Shown here in pieces: positions 1-11,200 of a stretch of 64,000 bases of DNA. The stretch's first letter is position 1. Each line of letters starts with the position of its first letter. The translations under genes were made by a program, and so were the position numbers. This stretch comes from Reticulascus tulasneorum. Lineage: Eukaryota > Ascomycota > Sordariomycetes > Glomerellales > Reticulascaceae. Location of the stretch: contig LSAX01000005.1 of assembly GCA_001557505.1 (NCBI GenBank), positions 372,001 to 436,000 on the forward strand. Reading direction: 5' to 3'. Under the pieces are notes generated by a model that saw only the letters and a list, made by a program, of their open reading frames with translations, was not told where the DNA came from and made no database searches.

Positions 1-505
1 TGAGGAAAGTGCCTCAGGGCGGCGATACGGTTGACGGAGAGTTCATCCCGGAGGGCGTAAGTGGTTGAGCTGCCTTCATCTCCATCACAATTGCTAATTA
101 TTCCTCGTCAGACTACCGTCTCGGTGTGCATGTGGGCAGCGACACATAGTGAACGTAACTTCAAAGACCCCTACAAGTTCCTCCCCGAGAGATGGCTAGA
201 CAAGGAGAACAGCACGGATAAGTTCTCCGCGTCCAATCCATTCTCATTGGGGCCACGAGGTTGCATTGGGCGAAAGTACGTGCACTCCACATTCCTTGCT
301 GCGGAATTGATATGCTGACTCGAGCAGCCTTTCGTACATGGAAATGCGCCTGATCATCGGTAAGCTGCTATGGCACAACGACATCTCGCTTCACGGAGAC
401 CACGAGGCGTGGAACCCGGATCGGGACTATCCTGGCCTTAGCGTGTACACCAACTGGATGAAGCCTGGATTGTGGGTGGATTTGACGCCTCGCAAAGACC
501 GGTAG
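1..505 (+). CDS. Cytochrome P450, C-terminal part (5' end outside window)
   Basis: Only the last roughly 130 residues are present. Three exon pieces join cleanly: 3-56, 112-275 and 328-505, with introns 57-111 (branch-like GCTAAT) and 276-327 (GCTGAC). The spliced protein contains the P450 PERW motif and the haem-binding loop FSLGPRGCIG, whose Cys is the axial haem-iron ligand. It then continues into the usual helix after the haem Cys (RNLSYMEMRL). Members are haem-thiolate monooxygenases, normally anchored in the ER and about 500 residues long. The pattern resembles the CYP65/isotrichodermin-hydroxylase type, but substrate cannot be inferred from this end. The stop is TAG at 503-505. The family is certain; the subfamily is a guess. 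Confidence 0.93.
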
Positions 506-1121
506 ATCAGGGAATTGGTATGGCCGGGTTCTAGCAGCTCCATAGAGAATTGACGGATGAGGTCACGGTTCTCGAGGTTTCGAAGCCACCGGCGCAGGCG
601 AAAGTGACGCATTTGCAGTCCATAGCAGCATTGCAGAACTTATCGGTCGAGTCAGTGACCAACATTTTTGAGTACTAGGACCTGGCAGATAAGTAGCGAA
701 CAGATGCCATGAGAGAAAAGCTTTCAGCAGTCGTTTGATGGAGTCGTGTCGTGGTCCATCTTGGTGGCGGATGGAGCCTTTTACTTACGAATTTATTGTG
801 GCGCTTTAGCGGTGCCAAAAATAGCACAATAGCCACCACGAAATTCACGTGGCAGCGTGGCAGTGCATCTCGGCACTTCGTAATCTGCACTAAATCGATG
901 TTTCAAAGCCGACGCTCAATAAGGGGTCCAGTCTGCTCCACCGCCGCGCGTTGTCAGCTCAGCTCAGCTCAGCTGAGCTCAAACTCAGGAGATCTTGCCA
1001 TCTCATCTTTTAAGGGGATATCAAAGGCCTCCTAATTCCATCCTTCATAGTCGCCCTCTCATCCTTTCAGCCGCGACGTGTGTCCCAGAACCCAGTATCT
1101 AGATACACACATACACAAACC
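506..1121. other. Intergenic, P450 to M50B-like gene
   Basis: No supported gene. It holds the P450 3' flank and the promoter/5'UTR of the gene starting at 1122. The only structure is a short tandem repeat at 955-980. Confidence 0.6.
955..980. repeat. CAGCT pentamer repeat with inverted end
   Basis: Four direct copies of CAGCT followed by GAGCTC, so the 3' part is also palindromic. It lies about 145 bp upstream of the ATG at 1122. It may be a simple slippage repeat. Confidence 0.8.
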
Positions 1122-2186
1122 ATGGCGCCAATCCACACAATCACCGCCCGTGAAAGCTTGGCGCACGCAACCTCGGTCGCCAGGCAGACAATTCGGCGCG
1201 CTGCCATCGCCATCGGCCCAGAAGTCGTCCGCGCAGCCAGCTACCATGGGCTGTCACGCCGCGCCCTCACCGTGAATCACACGCAGAGCGTCACTCTGGG
1301 TATCATCGCGGTGTATGTAGTCGTGATTGCGATTCTTTGGAACGTGCCGTACGTTCGCATGGTGCTTTGGCCATTCAAGGTGAGCCATCCTCAGGCCGGC
1401 GCTTGCTGCCCCCAACCCCCGCTAAACCCTGCGCACCATTTACTAACCGTTAATAAGATGCTGGTCATTGCCTTTCATGAGTTTGGGCATGCTATCACCG
1501 CCTGTTGTACCGGCGGGCGCGTCCTGTCCATCTCTCTTGATCCCAATGAAGGCGGTGTCACCCACATGAAGGGTGGCAAATCGTACGTGGTGCTCCCTCC
1601 CCTCCATCGACATAGACGCTGACCCGTGATCTCTCCAGGGCAATCACATTGCCAGCAGGATACCTGGGCTCTTCTCTGATTGGCGCCTTGCTCGTCTTCT
1701 GCGGCTTCAACATCGTCGCTAGCAAGATTGCAAGCATGGTGTTGGGAGTCTGCTTTCTGCTGACTCTGTGGTGGGGCAAGAAGGACTGGCTGACGATTCT
1801 CACCATCGCCCTCGCTGTCGGCCTGCTGGTTGCGTGCTGGTTCATTGCACATGCTGAAGCCCTGCGATATGTGGTCCTCTTCATCGGCGTCATGTCCTCC
1901 CTCTACAGTGTCTGGGATATCGTAAGTTTGGTCTTTATCTACCCCCTCTTGGGTCACATCTGACCAGTGTTGCGAATAGTGCGATGATCTCATCCTTCGC
2001 AAAGTCAACAGCTCCGACGCCAGCGTTTTCGCGCAGCGATACGGAGGATCCTCTCAGTGCTGGGGTGTGATATGGTCTATCATTTCCTTGGGCTTCATGG
2101 TAGCCGGTATCCTGGCCGGAATCGCTGCCTTTCCACAGGATCTTGCCCAGCAACAGGAAGACTCGAAGAAGTTCCTTCCTAGCTGA
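1122..2186 (+). CDS. Peptidase M50B-like integral membrane protein
   Basis: Four exons: 1122-1379, 1458-1582, 1639-1921 and 1980-2186, giving 290 residues. Residues 93-97 are HEFGH, the HExxH zinc site of M50 metalloproteases, placed after a first hydrophobic segment. Downstream there is a conserved-looking GYLGSS segment and several further membrane spans, followed by a soluble-looking tail. M50 proteases cleave substrates within or next to membranes. This shorter M50B-like group is widespread in fungi with no well-defined substrate. The ATG at 1122 has a better context (accATGG) than the in-frame ATG at 1080. Intron 1380-1457 is 78 nt, has a TACTAAC branch site, and contains no stop in frame. 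Confidence 0.88.
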
Positions 2187-2736
2187 TCTCGTGCAGAGTC
2201 AGTTTGGCTACCAGGGAAAAAAACGGTTCATCATGAATCTACTGAACAGGAAAAGGGCGGGACACTGTCGCCAAGAGCGCACCATTGAAAGCCGCCTGAC
2301 ACCTACATCCAAGGTGTGACCACTTTTGCTCTGATCGGTCGCTGCACTGTGAGCAACGAGATTGCAAAATGGAGACGAATCGCAGCGTCGAGCACCCCGA
2401 TACGGTCAAGACTGGCTAGGCTGGGTCTCTGGAGTGACGCGGCATGCTTAGTCGACCGAGCCACGTAGAAGGAGATTGAAAGATTTGCCAGAGCAAGTCA
2501 GGTTGTGTGATATGTGCGGCGATAATTAGGTGTTGTTATAGAATCGCAGGAGGTTCAACGGCAGTCCCTTGTGGCACAGCTTTATGAATGACAGTCGTAT
2601 ATACATGAAGCCGCTATCTGATTGCTCAAACGGCTAGACTAGCCCACGAGGACCCAATTCGAAAGAGTACTTTTGTTTGTCTCCTCAACTTCTCGATTTT
2701 CCATCATTTCAAGTAGCCAATCCCTACGTTGACCGT
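2187..2736. other. Intergenic, convergent 3' flanks
   Basis: No coding signal seen. It separates the plus-strand M50B-like gene from the minus-strand secreted protein and should carry both 3'UTRs. Confidence 0.55.
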
Positions 2737-3108
2737 CTAACCACACCGCATCTTGTCCCCTGAATGGCAGTCCTTGGCGTATCCATAGTCGCAGCAACTC
2801 CCAGTCTTGCTGCACTCATACACATGGTCCCATTCGCCTCCGGTTCCCATCTTGGTCACAGTGAAATCCGAGCCCTTGGTGCACAGGCCGCAGTACTGGC
2901 CCTGCTTAACTTTCTGGCACTTGCAGCCGTTCTTCTTGCATGCTGCCGCTGCTGCTGCAACTTCCAAGGGCTCGGCTTCTCGCACCGCGATGCTTGCAGC
3001 TTGGCGATCCAAGATCAGATTGCGGATGTCCACAGCATCCTCCTCTTGTGGATTGGCGAGTGCCAAGCCGAAGAGAGGAACTAGCATGAGAATGGAGTTG
3101 AATCGCAT
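2737..3108 (-). CDS. Small secreted cysteine-rich protein
   Basis: Single exon of 123 residues. A typical signal peptide (about residues 1-19, ending ALA) is followed by an acidic, pro-like region to about residue 56. A compact C-terminal domain with ten cysteines follows, with motifs CKKNGCKC, YCGLC and GSCCDYG. An even number of Cys in a short secreted domain suggests five disulfides. I do not recognise a named family; proteins of this shape include effectors, antimicrobial peptides and other small secreted proteins, and no specific activity is inferred. A TATA-like element (CTATATAAG on the minus strand) lies near 3286-3296. The relic at 4866-5268 is a second secreted-protein locus nearby, not obviously homologous. 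Confidence 0.8.
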   Translation of the reverse strand: MRFNSILMLVPLFGLALANPQEEDAVDIRNLILDRQAASIAVREAEPLEVAAAAAACKKNGCKCQKVKQGQYCGLCTKGSDFTVTKMGTGGEWDHVYECSKTGSCCDYGYAKDCHSGDKMRCG

Positions 3109-4865
3109 GATGGCTTGTGGTCTGATATGATCCCTTGCTTGAAGTTAGTAATGATGAGACAACTCCAAGGGTTTCATATGAACTAACTAGGCAAGATATA
3201 TGTTTTTATGTGTTTATGGTCTGAAGTTCGAGGGGCTGATCTTTACTCGGACTTTCTTTCTCAGGATCAGGCATTTCTTCACTCCTTATATAGTTCTTTT
3301 CGGAGCCCCCAGTCCCTCCAGACTCGGGTCCGACGGGGACAATATGACGGACGTCTAAACCCATTTAGTAACAGAAATTAAGTAAGTCATAGAAATAGCT
3401 GTGAATCTCAGTATCCTAGGCAGACAGAAATGGCCATGTATGTTCTATGCCGGCTGAATGATTCGCATGCTCCGTGTACGCCACCAGGACGAAGTCTAGG
3501 AATAGAATCTGCGGGGAAGACATTTTGAGTCTTGCTCGAACGGTTTTCATTAGATACCCGTCCATGACAGCAGGTTCTGCAGGATCATCAAAGATGTCCA
3601 GACGGACATGTAAATCTAGCAGGCTTACACGACTCTGTTCACCCACCACCAGCACCAATTGCGTAACAGTTCTTCCAATTGAAGGAGCCGGAAGCCGATC
3701 GCTCTCCCTGGCCCGGGAGATGAGTTGACTCTGGCAATACACAACTAAGAGTGTCGAAGTTGCCGGACCGGGTAAGCAATACTTGGATTTAAAGAGATGT
3801 GTTAGTTGGAATTGCCAAACCAACCACTCAAAAGCCTCGAGATGAACTAAACTGCCAACACCGAACGTAAGAACCCCGCTCAGTTCCCAGCGTTCCTTAA
3901 GCCGCATCGCTGCTGCCTTCAGTTAATTAGCGGCTAAAGGAAAGCAACCCGGTTCGTCCGCCTCAACCCACAAGAGATTGGATGGGTTGCTACAGGGCTG
4001 ATATTATCTTAAATTGAGTATCATTACGCTCGAGGCCTTCTCAAGTAGTCTGAGTTGAGATACCACAACCACAACCATTTACTTCGGGCAGTGTTTTGGC
4101 CGTGCTTATGGCTATGTTGCCCTGCATGCCGACTCGGGAGTCCTCGCTACTGCATGGCCATCCATCTGAACTCCACCCGCATCCCGAATTGAACGCCCGA
4201 TAACATCAAATGATCAAGAGCGAGGCTCTGGCCCTCTTGTGTTCGCACTGTTTGTCAAAATTGCCGCTCTGGAAGAGAAGCTTGGCAGTAGCTATTTACA
4301 GAGTAGTAGGTTCAACCTAGATGACCCAAGCCCAGATTCGCAGTTCTTGCTAGATAGTAAGGCCTGGGCTTCATAAATTCATCTTTCCATATATTAGGTT
4401 CTTGGACGAAAAGCGAACTGTTGTGGGGTTGTACTTCTTGATGCACGGCTGCTCATGCCACTATGTCGAGGATTGACCCTGCCATTCCTCCACAATCCAC
4501 CAACCGCAAACCACTCTAAGATGACTTGATAGGAGAGTACTCTTGATCTGATTGCTTGGGCTGCTTGTATTCCTGGACTCTCACTGCGTGATCTGATTCA
4601 ATAATAAGGTAGACTGTGATTTCAAGTCAAGTCCATGCGAATGGCTGGATGTAACCTTCACTACATACTGAAATTCTAGAAGCAACTACGCATTAGGTCT
4701 TTCGACTCTGATCTAACGTGAAGAGGAACTCAAGATTCCAGGACGGCATGCAGGTTGTACATACACGTGTCCCAGCCTCCGTTTCAACTTCTAGCATCAA
4801 CCTCGATTGTATCAGCTTAGTAGCCCTTCAGCCATATCTTCAGACTATCCCCTCTTCTGAATGTG
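3109..4865. other. Intergenic, AT-leaning
   Basis: Holds the promoter of the secreted protein at 2737-3108. An isolated 163-codon minus-strand ORF (3416-3907) has no recognisable motif or supporting splice structure. No other structure seen. Confidence 0.5.
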
Positions 4866-5268
4866 TCAAGAAGAGCAAAATATAACAGCTCCAAGTGCGC
4901 TAACGTCGATATTCAGCCAAGCTCTGCTAGTATGGTGTGTTCCGCAAAGCACGTTTTTTGCTACCATTCCCCCAAATGCCAGGGTCGCTTCCATCAAATA
5001 CCCATTGATGCAACCCCAGTGCTCAATCGAGTAAACGTCCCATGTTGGGTTGTCCATATTGAATCCTCCTTGAGGCTCTCCGAGTGGAGCCCCGGACATT
5101 CGGACGAGACGGCGCAGGGCAGAATCATGGGATGCGTCGGTGCAGTACCAGCTCTCACTTGCCGAGCGACGATCCGGCACAGCCGCCATTCCAGGAAATC
5201 GCTAGACAGGGGGTAGCAGGTGTGATCAGGACTCCAATACCAAGGAATAGCTTCACCTGATCCATCAT
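4866..5268 (-). pseudogene. Frameshifted small secreted protein gene
   Basis: From 5268 the minus strand reads a good signal peptide (MMDQVKLFLGIGVLI, ending near CLA) followed by ISWNGGCAG. This frame meets TGA at 5156-5158. The neighbouring frame continues from about 5165 to a stop at 4866 with protein-like sequence, including SWYCTDASHDSAL, EHWGCINGY and GMVAKNVLCG. Joining the two gives a plausible small secreted Cys protein of about 130 residues. The shift is one base and no GT-AG intron explains it, so I read it as a frameshifted gene or an assembly error. Family not recognised. Confidence 0.5.
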
Positions 5269-5950
5269 CCATGGACGTTGCATTTCACGTAAGATGTCTT
5301 GCAGGGGTCCCTCCCACGAGGTCAAAACCCCACGCTTGTGAGCGCAGATCTCGGGAGAAAGGAAGTATCATAGCTGGGGTTCTGGGGAAGGTGTCAGAAC
5401 CCAGGCACTATTTTAGCGCGGGCGTCCCCTCGAACGAACAATGCCAATGCTGGGCATACGGGCGTATGAATCCGAATGTAGAACAGCTCGTGACCGCAGC
5501 ATGGTCTTGGTCTGCGAAATACGGAGTACAGGGCCCAATTTCTTACCCTGATCTCCCATTTAGCTTCCATGCTTCCGTGGCTAGTCCTCATCTGCTTTAG
5601 CACACTGATATGGAAGGACGCGGTGAACAGAAGGGCCGACAAGAGACGTGATTCACGTGGTTTCATTCAGTGAATACTTTTCGGGACAACGGAGACATTA
5701 TTGAAAATCAAAGCAGCTTCTTTGCTCGCCGGCTCTATCGCCTGTGGAGCATGGTATTTTCCGTAGGGCAAGTCTATCAAATGCAAGGACCTAGATGCTG
5801 TCCTCTCGGCCACCACACAGGCTTTGTTTTGCCACTTTGAGACCAAAATCACTTTCCCACAGGACCTTGAGGACCTAGGCCTGATCATAATACGCCAAGT
5901 AATTCCATTAACTCATAACCCGCCATCGATAGTCCACTTCGTGTGTCCAT
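5269..5950. other. Intergenic
   Basis: No supported gene. Short minus-strand ORFs at 5394-5666 and 5667-5888 have no recognisable features. It contains the MFS gene's 3' flank. Confidence 0.5.
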
Positions 5951-7800
5951 CTAGACAGTGTAGCGGAAGAAGGTGGCATTGTCGCCCTTCTCGCGCTCGA
6001 GTGCCATCTCCTCTTGTGTGTACTGGCTCGGGGCCTTGTACTCGCGGTCTCGTCGGCGGTTCTCTCGTCGGAGATAGAGAGTCATGAAGGTCGACAGGCA
6101 CATGGACATGGTGAGAGTCGAGATCAAAGTTCCGTGACCGGGGTAGAAGTGTGGGCTGTCCTTGGTCTGGAACAGGAATCCAGAGATGGCACCACCGAGA
6201 TTGCCGAAGCCGACGTGCATGGCTGAGTTATCAATTAGCCATTGTTTCTTTGAAGGGGAAGCATCGGGAGGCTGTCTCCAGTACGTACCAATTCCTACAC
6301 CACGCTTTGTGGAACCACCGATGTTGTTACCGTTCCATGCCACACCCATTGGAACATTGCTGTAGATACCGACAGCCGCGAAGAAGCAGCCAGCATACTT
6401 GACGCCGTAGTTGTCGCTCGCAATAAGCATGATGAGGCCGATGATGCTGCAGGACAGTGTCAGTAATTATTCGCACGGCAGATGCTGGAAATGTGGTCAC
6501 GTGCTCTCCCCGCTCCTCCCCAATTTACATCGGGTAAAAGGCAAAAGAGGTGCGAGGGGGACGGAACGCAGTGTCGGCGCGTTGGGGGGAGTGAACTCAC
6601 GCAGTAAAGCAGTAGCCAATCATGAAGATTCCACGCTGGCCCATGCGATCGGCCATGAAGCCACCGCCGATGCAGAAAACGCAGGCAACGACGTAAGGCG
6701 GGACGGTCATCAGCTGGGCCTCGTTGTTGGTGTAGCCGAGCGTCCTGACGATGGTTGGCAGGAAGAGAGAGTATGAGTAGAGCGGGGTGTAGATGCCGAT
6801 GGTGGTCAACATGTGGACCCAGATCTTCCAGTCCTGAATAGCATGCCAGAAGTACCGCATATCAAACTCGTCGGCCAGGGAAGATCGATCCTGTTCAAGG
6901 CGACGCGTGACCTCCTCCTTTTCGCCGATGGTCAGGAACTTGGCCGTGGCAGGGTAATCGTTCATGGCCCAGAAAGCAGCAATGGCTTGAAACAAATCGT
7001 CAGTATTTTCTACATTTGCTTCACGCTTGCGGCTTCTCAGCCCGGTATAAACTCACCGACGATGAAGGTAAGGATACCCTCGAGGATGAAGATCCAGGCC
7101 CAACCAGGTCGGCCGGCTACGCCATCCATCTCCGAGATTCCTCGAGCCAGAAGACCACCGAAAGCACCGGCTGCGGTGGCGGCTGAGAAGAAGATGGCCA
7201 TGCGTAGACCGCACTCGTGGCGTCTGTACCACAAACTGATGCTAAGGTGGATGTGAGAATTTGGTGCAAAACCATAAAAGGACCTTTCAATACTTACTAG
7301 TACGTGATACCCGGGAACAGACCTCCTTCGGCAACACCCAAAGCCATGCGGCAGGCCAGGAGACCGGCGAAATTGTGCACGATGCCCATCAACGTGGTGC
7401 AGATGGCCCAAGCAATCATGATGCATGGAATCCAGACGGACGGACGGAACCGCTTCATGGCTAGGTTGGATGGGATTTCAGCGGCGACGTACCACGGAAA
7501 GAAGACGGACAGGGCGACATTGTAGTCGAGGCCCTTCATGCCCAAACTCTTTTCCAGGCCGGCCAGACGAGCATTGCCGATGTTGGTACGATCCAGGAAT
7601 GACAAGAGGTAGAGGAGCGCGAGGAAAGGAATGAGAGTCCAGTCGATCTTGCGAATGAGTCTCTTCGTTCCCACCGCATCGTAGCCATGTCGCTCTGGGT
7701 CGCTAGAGTATTCGACTTCAATAGAAGTATCAGTCTTCTCGTCCTTCGCGACGGGAATGCCTCCGTCAGGATTCAAAGTCTTCTCCAAGGGGGCGGCCAT
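5951..7800 (-). CDS. MFS transporter, anion:cation symporter (Dal5-like) family
   Basis: Five exons on the minus strand: 7298-7800, 7057-7241, 6601-6985, 6289-6446 and 5951-6222, giving 500 residues. Introns are 56, 71, 154 and 66 nt and all phases close. A hydrophilic N-terminus of about 55 residues precedes twelve predicted membrane spans. The family signature FLDRTNIGNARLAGL follows TM1, and RMALGVAEGGLFPG marks the TM4/5 region. The Dal5/Tna1/Thi73-type group imports organic anions such as allantoate, nicotinate, pantothenate or biotin with protons at the plasma membrane; the substrate here is unknown. The ATG at 7800 is the only sensible start. The 154-nt intron (6447-6600) is the longest in this gene. 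Confidence 0.92.
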
Positions 7801-8223
7801 TGTGAATGGTTGTATGGACGTCTTCCCGTTGATTGCACAAATGTCTGAAAATGGGATGGCTACCGGAAAGGTGGGAGGGATCTAGGAGCTAGAAAAGCAG
7901 CTCAAAAGTAAATCAAAAGGCCGCGATTGTGAGACCTTGTGCGGAGTGAGAGCCCGGTGAGACGTGGCACAGAGTGGAGCAGGAACGAAAAAAGGAAGCT
8001 GCTACCCACGAAAAAGAAAGATCATGAGAAACAGAACAAGCCAACGGTCTTGTCTTGCTTTGTAGGGGGAGTAGGAGCAGAAGGCCAAGAGAGAAGGGTT
8101 ACGGGAAACGGGGAGAACTGGTCCCTTCTTTATAATATGATCTTCAGAGCGGCCGTGGGAAACGACGTGCATGGGGGAGCGGCTTGGCGACGGAACCCGA
8201 TCAACATAGAAAATGCATACATA

Positions 8224-8240
8224 CAGACAGACAGACAGAC
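8224..8240. repeat. (CAGA)n microsatellite
   Basis: About four uninterrupted CAGA units, followed about 16 bp downstream by a CA-rich stretch (8257-8288). Confidence 0.85.
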
Positions 8241-8256
8241 TAGACGTACATGAGAA

Positions 8257-8288
8257 TACACACACGCACACACCCACTCACACACACG
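8257..8288. repeat. CA-rich simple repeat
   Basis: Imperfect (CA)n run with occasional CG and CC interruptions, upstream of the MFS gene at 5951-7800. Confidence 0.75.
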
Positions 8289-11200
8289 TAGCGGCCGGCC
8301 GCCGCTCTCTGTCTGGCTGCTTGCAGTCCTTGTCGAAGAAGTTACTTTTTTCCTTCCCGTGTCGAAGGAGTCCAGCCCTGTCAGCTTGATCCCATTCTAG
8401 AAATATACCCATGGTACGCTTCCGTGTTCCATCTGCACCCACGCATAATGATGGTTGCATCGATCTATAGGCGAGATACTTACGACAAGCCGGGGGACAG
8501 GCTACCAGTGCGGCAAAGTATATCGCATTCCTGCAGTGAGATGCGCAGATAGACAAGTCGAATTACTTTTTCCATGCACAATAACGGCGTAACTTTAGAC
8601 GGACGGCTTCTATGGCCAAGAACTCCGGACCCAATCTTTCTTCCCCCGCATGCTAATACAGATAGTTGCTCCGACGGCCTTGTTGGCCTGGGCGGTTGGA
8701 TGGGGTCTACAGACACCACTAAACTGAGTAAGTCGGGCGACCCAATCGATGTAGCCGTCCGGGTGAGAGGATAGATGAGGTTCCCCCCAAAACACGAGGC
8801 AGGCATCATTAGTCTGATTGCTTGGGGATCGGGAGGCGAGGGCCGCAAGGGTCCCTGGGCATGTCTATCCCCGTAAGTATGGCGTATGTAAGGTGTAGGG
8901 GCGGCGATGAAGAAAAAAAGCTCTGGGGGAGGACAAGGAGGAGAATGGGAGGGGGCTTCCATAATTCCGTCAGCCTACCTACATAGGAATAACCTACTCT
9001 TGCAAACCTCAAGGGTGGGTGGGCGCCTGGTGATCTGCCATCGTGAGCTTTGGAGAGAGGGTCAGAGGTGAGGGGGAGCAATGCGTTTGTCAGCTACCAG
9101 TCAAATCGAGGGCCATCGAGGGCAGTTCCCTGGTATCTGGGTCTTGTCCTCGTCACTATTGACAAAGAGCAGTCTTGGCTTGCTTGGAAACGCAATTCGC
9201 CCTCATCTTCCTTGATTTGCGACACTTTCGCATGCCGGAGCCAAGAAGGCACCCCCCCCCAATACTGCTGCCATGTGCCATGTGCCATTTCACCGAGATC
9301 CCCAACGCCACAGATTGAGACACAGACGAATCAGCCTGTGCGCAGGACCCGCGGGCCTATCATTTGGCAGGGTGCTTATTTCGGCTGCCTCGTTAGAGTC
9401 TTGGAGAACGATCTTGGGGCCTGGGCAAGCCGGGGTTGGAGTTACGGCGGCCACGTGTCCGGGAGGTAGAGAGGAGCGTTAGCGCCGGCCAAATGGGAAA
9501 ATTCCCCCCAATTACGGCTTGGCTGAAGGTGGAAGGAAGCACGAAAGGAACCCAAGGACGTAAATGACCCAGAGCAGAGGCTGCGCGCACACCTAGCTGC
9601 ATGCTACGGTACACTCTGGAATGTGGGTGTGCGTGGTGTGGATGATGTGAAGGATGCGGTAGTGGAAGAGCCGGGGGTGGGGCTCTATGGGAATTTGTGG
9701 AAGAAATCCTCTGGGGGAGATAGACGAGATAGCGGCGTAGCAGGGAAAAAACACCACCACCACCGGCCAACCGTAGGACACTGTCGAGACCAAATGAGAA
9801 AAAAGCCCAGAACCGTGAGAATCGAGAGCTGCGGCCTCTGCGGTGAGCCAATGGCACAGAAACGGGGTATAAGGACCAATTGGGAAATGCAGCCGGTGGT
9901 CGAAATGCATCCGACAGCTTGGCCTCTCAACGGGCTCCGCCACCAAATACTTTCGCAATTTACACCAATACTTCGTAAAAGACCGGACCCCTTGTCTCTT
10001 GCATCGGCACTATCGACTCTCGCCCGCGTTCCTCTACAGTACTATCACTATTAACCAGGAGAGAGAAGTATTCAACCAGCGGTGCACGATCACCGAACCA
10101 GGGGCCCCTCTGCCCGTTAGGGGGTGTGGTCCCTTCTTACCCACCTATGTATTATGGTTCTGGCTTAGGCTAGGCCAACTTCCGTGCTCTCCACTGCTAC
10201 CCCATGATCTTGGGTCTCCCGTCCAGATTAGGTTTCCCTTCGCCAATTTGACCCATCAGTGAGTGAGCACTTATTTTTCTTTCTCTCTAGACTAGTTTCT
10301 CGGGGATAAGGAGCTAGGGGGGGTGGCTAGGGTATTCCTTGGAGAGATCCTGTGTATTGCTGGGCTGCTGACATTACTACACACAGTTACGACGTTGCCC
10401 GGTACGGACGACACGAATAGCACGTAGAAGCGTGTTGCACTGGGCATCCTGCGTAGAAACACCAATGGATGGAAAATGAGCGTCGTGTCGAGACCCCGGA
10501 AAGGTTAGAATTGTCCCAAACTTCACGGACTCGGCACGGTGCTTGGCTGCACACCAAGTACGAGTACCGCGGCAGCCTACGACTCTGCACATTCCTGCTT
10601 CCTGGCAGTTAAATTTATCCCACGAGGGCCAAGCCAGCAGCCAAGATCGCCCACCCAAGGGCTGGGAGTTTATGGTATATTGGTCCTTTCCACTGGCCAG
10701 CCCGACGTCGTAAGCGGTTGGGGGAGACTTGCAGGTGCGCTTATGTGGGAATTCTCTCTTGGGCGAGGAAGGGGGGGGGATAAAGAGAACAGTCAGACAG
10801 GACGGACCACCGGTTTGGTTGGCTCTCCGGGGATTTGCACCGTTGCGCGTCGTACGCATCGTGAGTTGAGCTACAGTCCATCCATGTGGCATGTGCATAT
10901 GGGATGTCTCCGGACCGAGTAACGAAGTGACGCTGCCAAATGCAATGACACACTGCGTTGGATGTATGTAGGCGCAATTAGAAAACCCTTCATGGGGTGA
11001 GATGCTCTCGTTCGTTCACCTGCCTCAAAGGAACTCTGCCTCCAGGTTCCCCTTCTCTCTCCCTCCCTTCCGTGCCCCCCCCCCCTCCCCTGCTTGAAGA
11101 AACTAGAGCCTCCCCGAGCTGAGGGACCTGCCATGTGTGTGTATATATTTATCCGCCCGTCTGCCCGCTAAAGCCCGACCGACCACATGGATGTCCCACC

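Noticed and set aside
3416..3907. 163-codon minus-strand ORF
   Set aside because: Isolated, no recognisable motif, overlapped by an ORF on the other strand, and no splice partners.
8224..8288. CRISPR-like or satellite array
   Set aside because: Only short microsatellite units without spacers.
9393..9958. Three overlapping minus-strand ORFs of 81-154 codons
   Set aside because: All frames are open because of low stop density in a GC-rich patch; none shows a domain.
10377..10898. 173-codon minus-strand ORF
   Set aside because: Composition (many Cys, Arg, Thr, Pro without pattern) looks like translated non-coding DNA.
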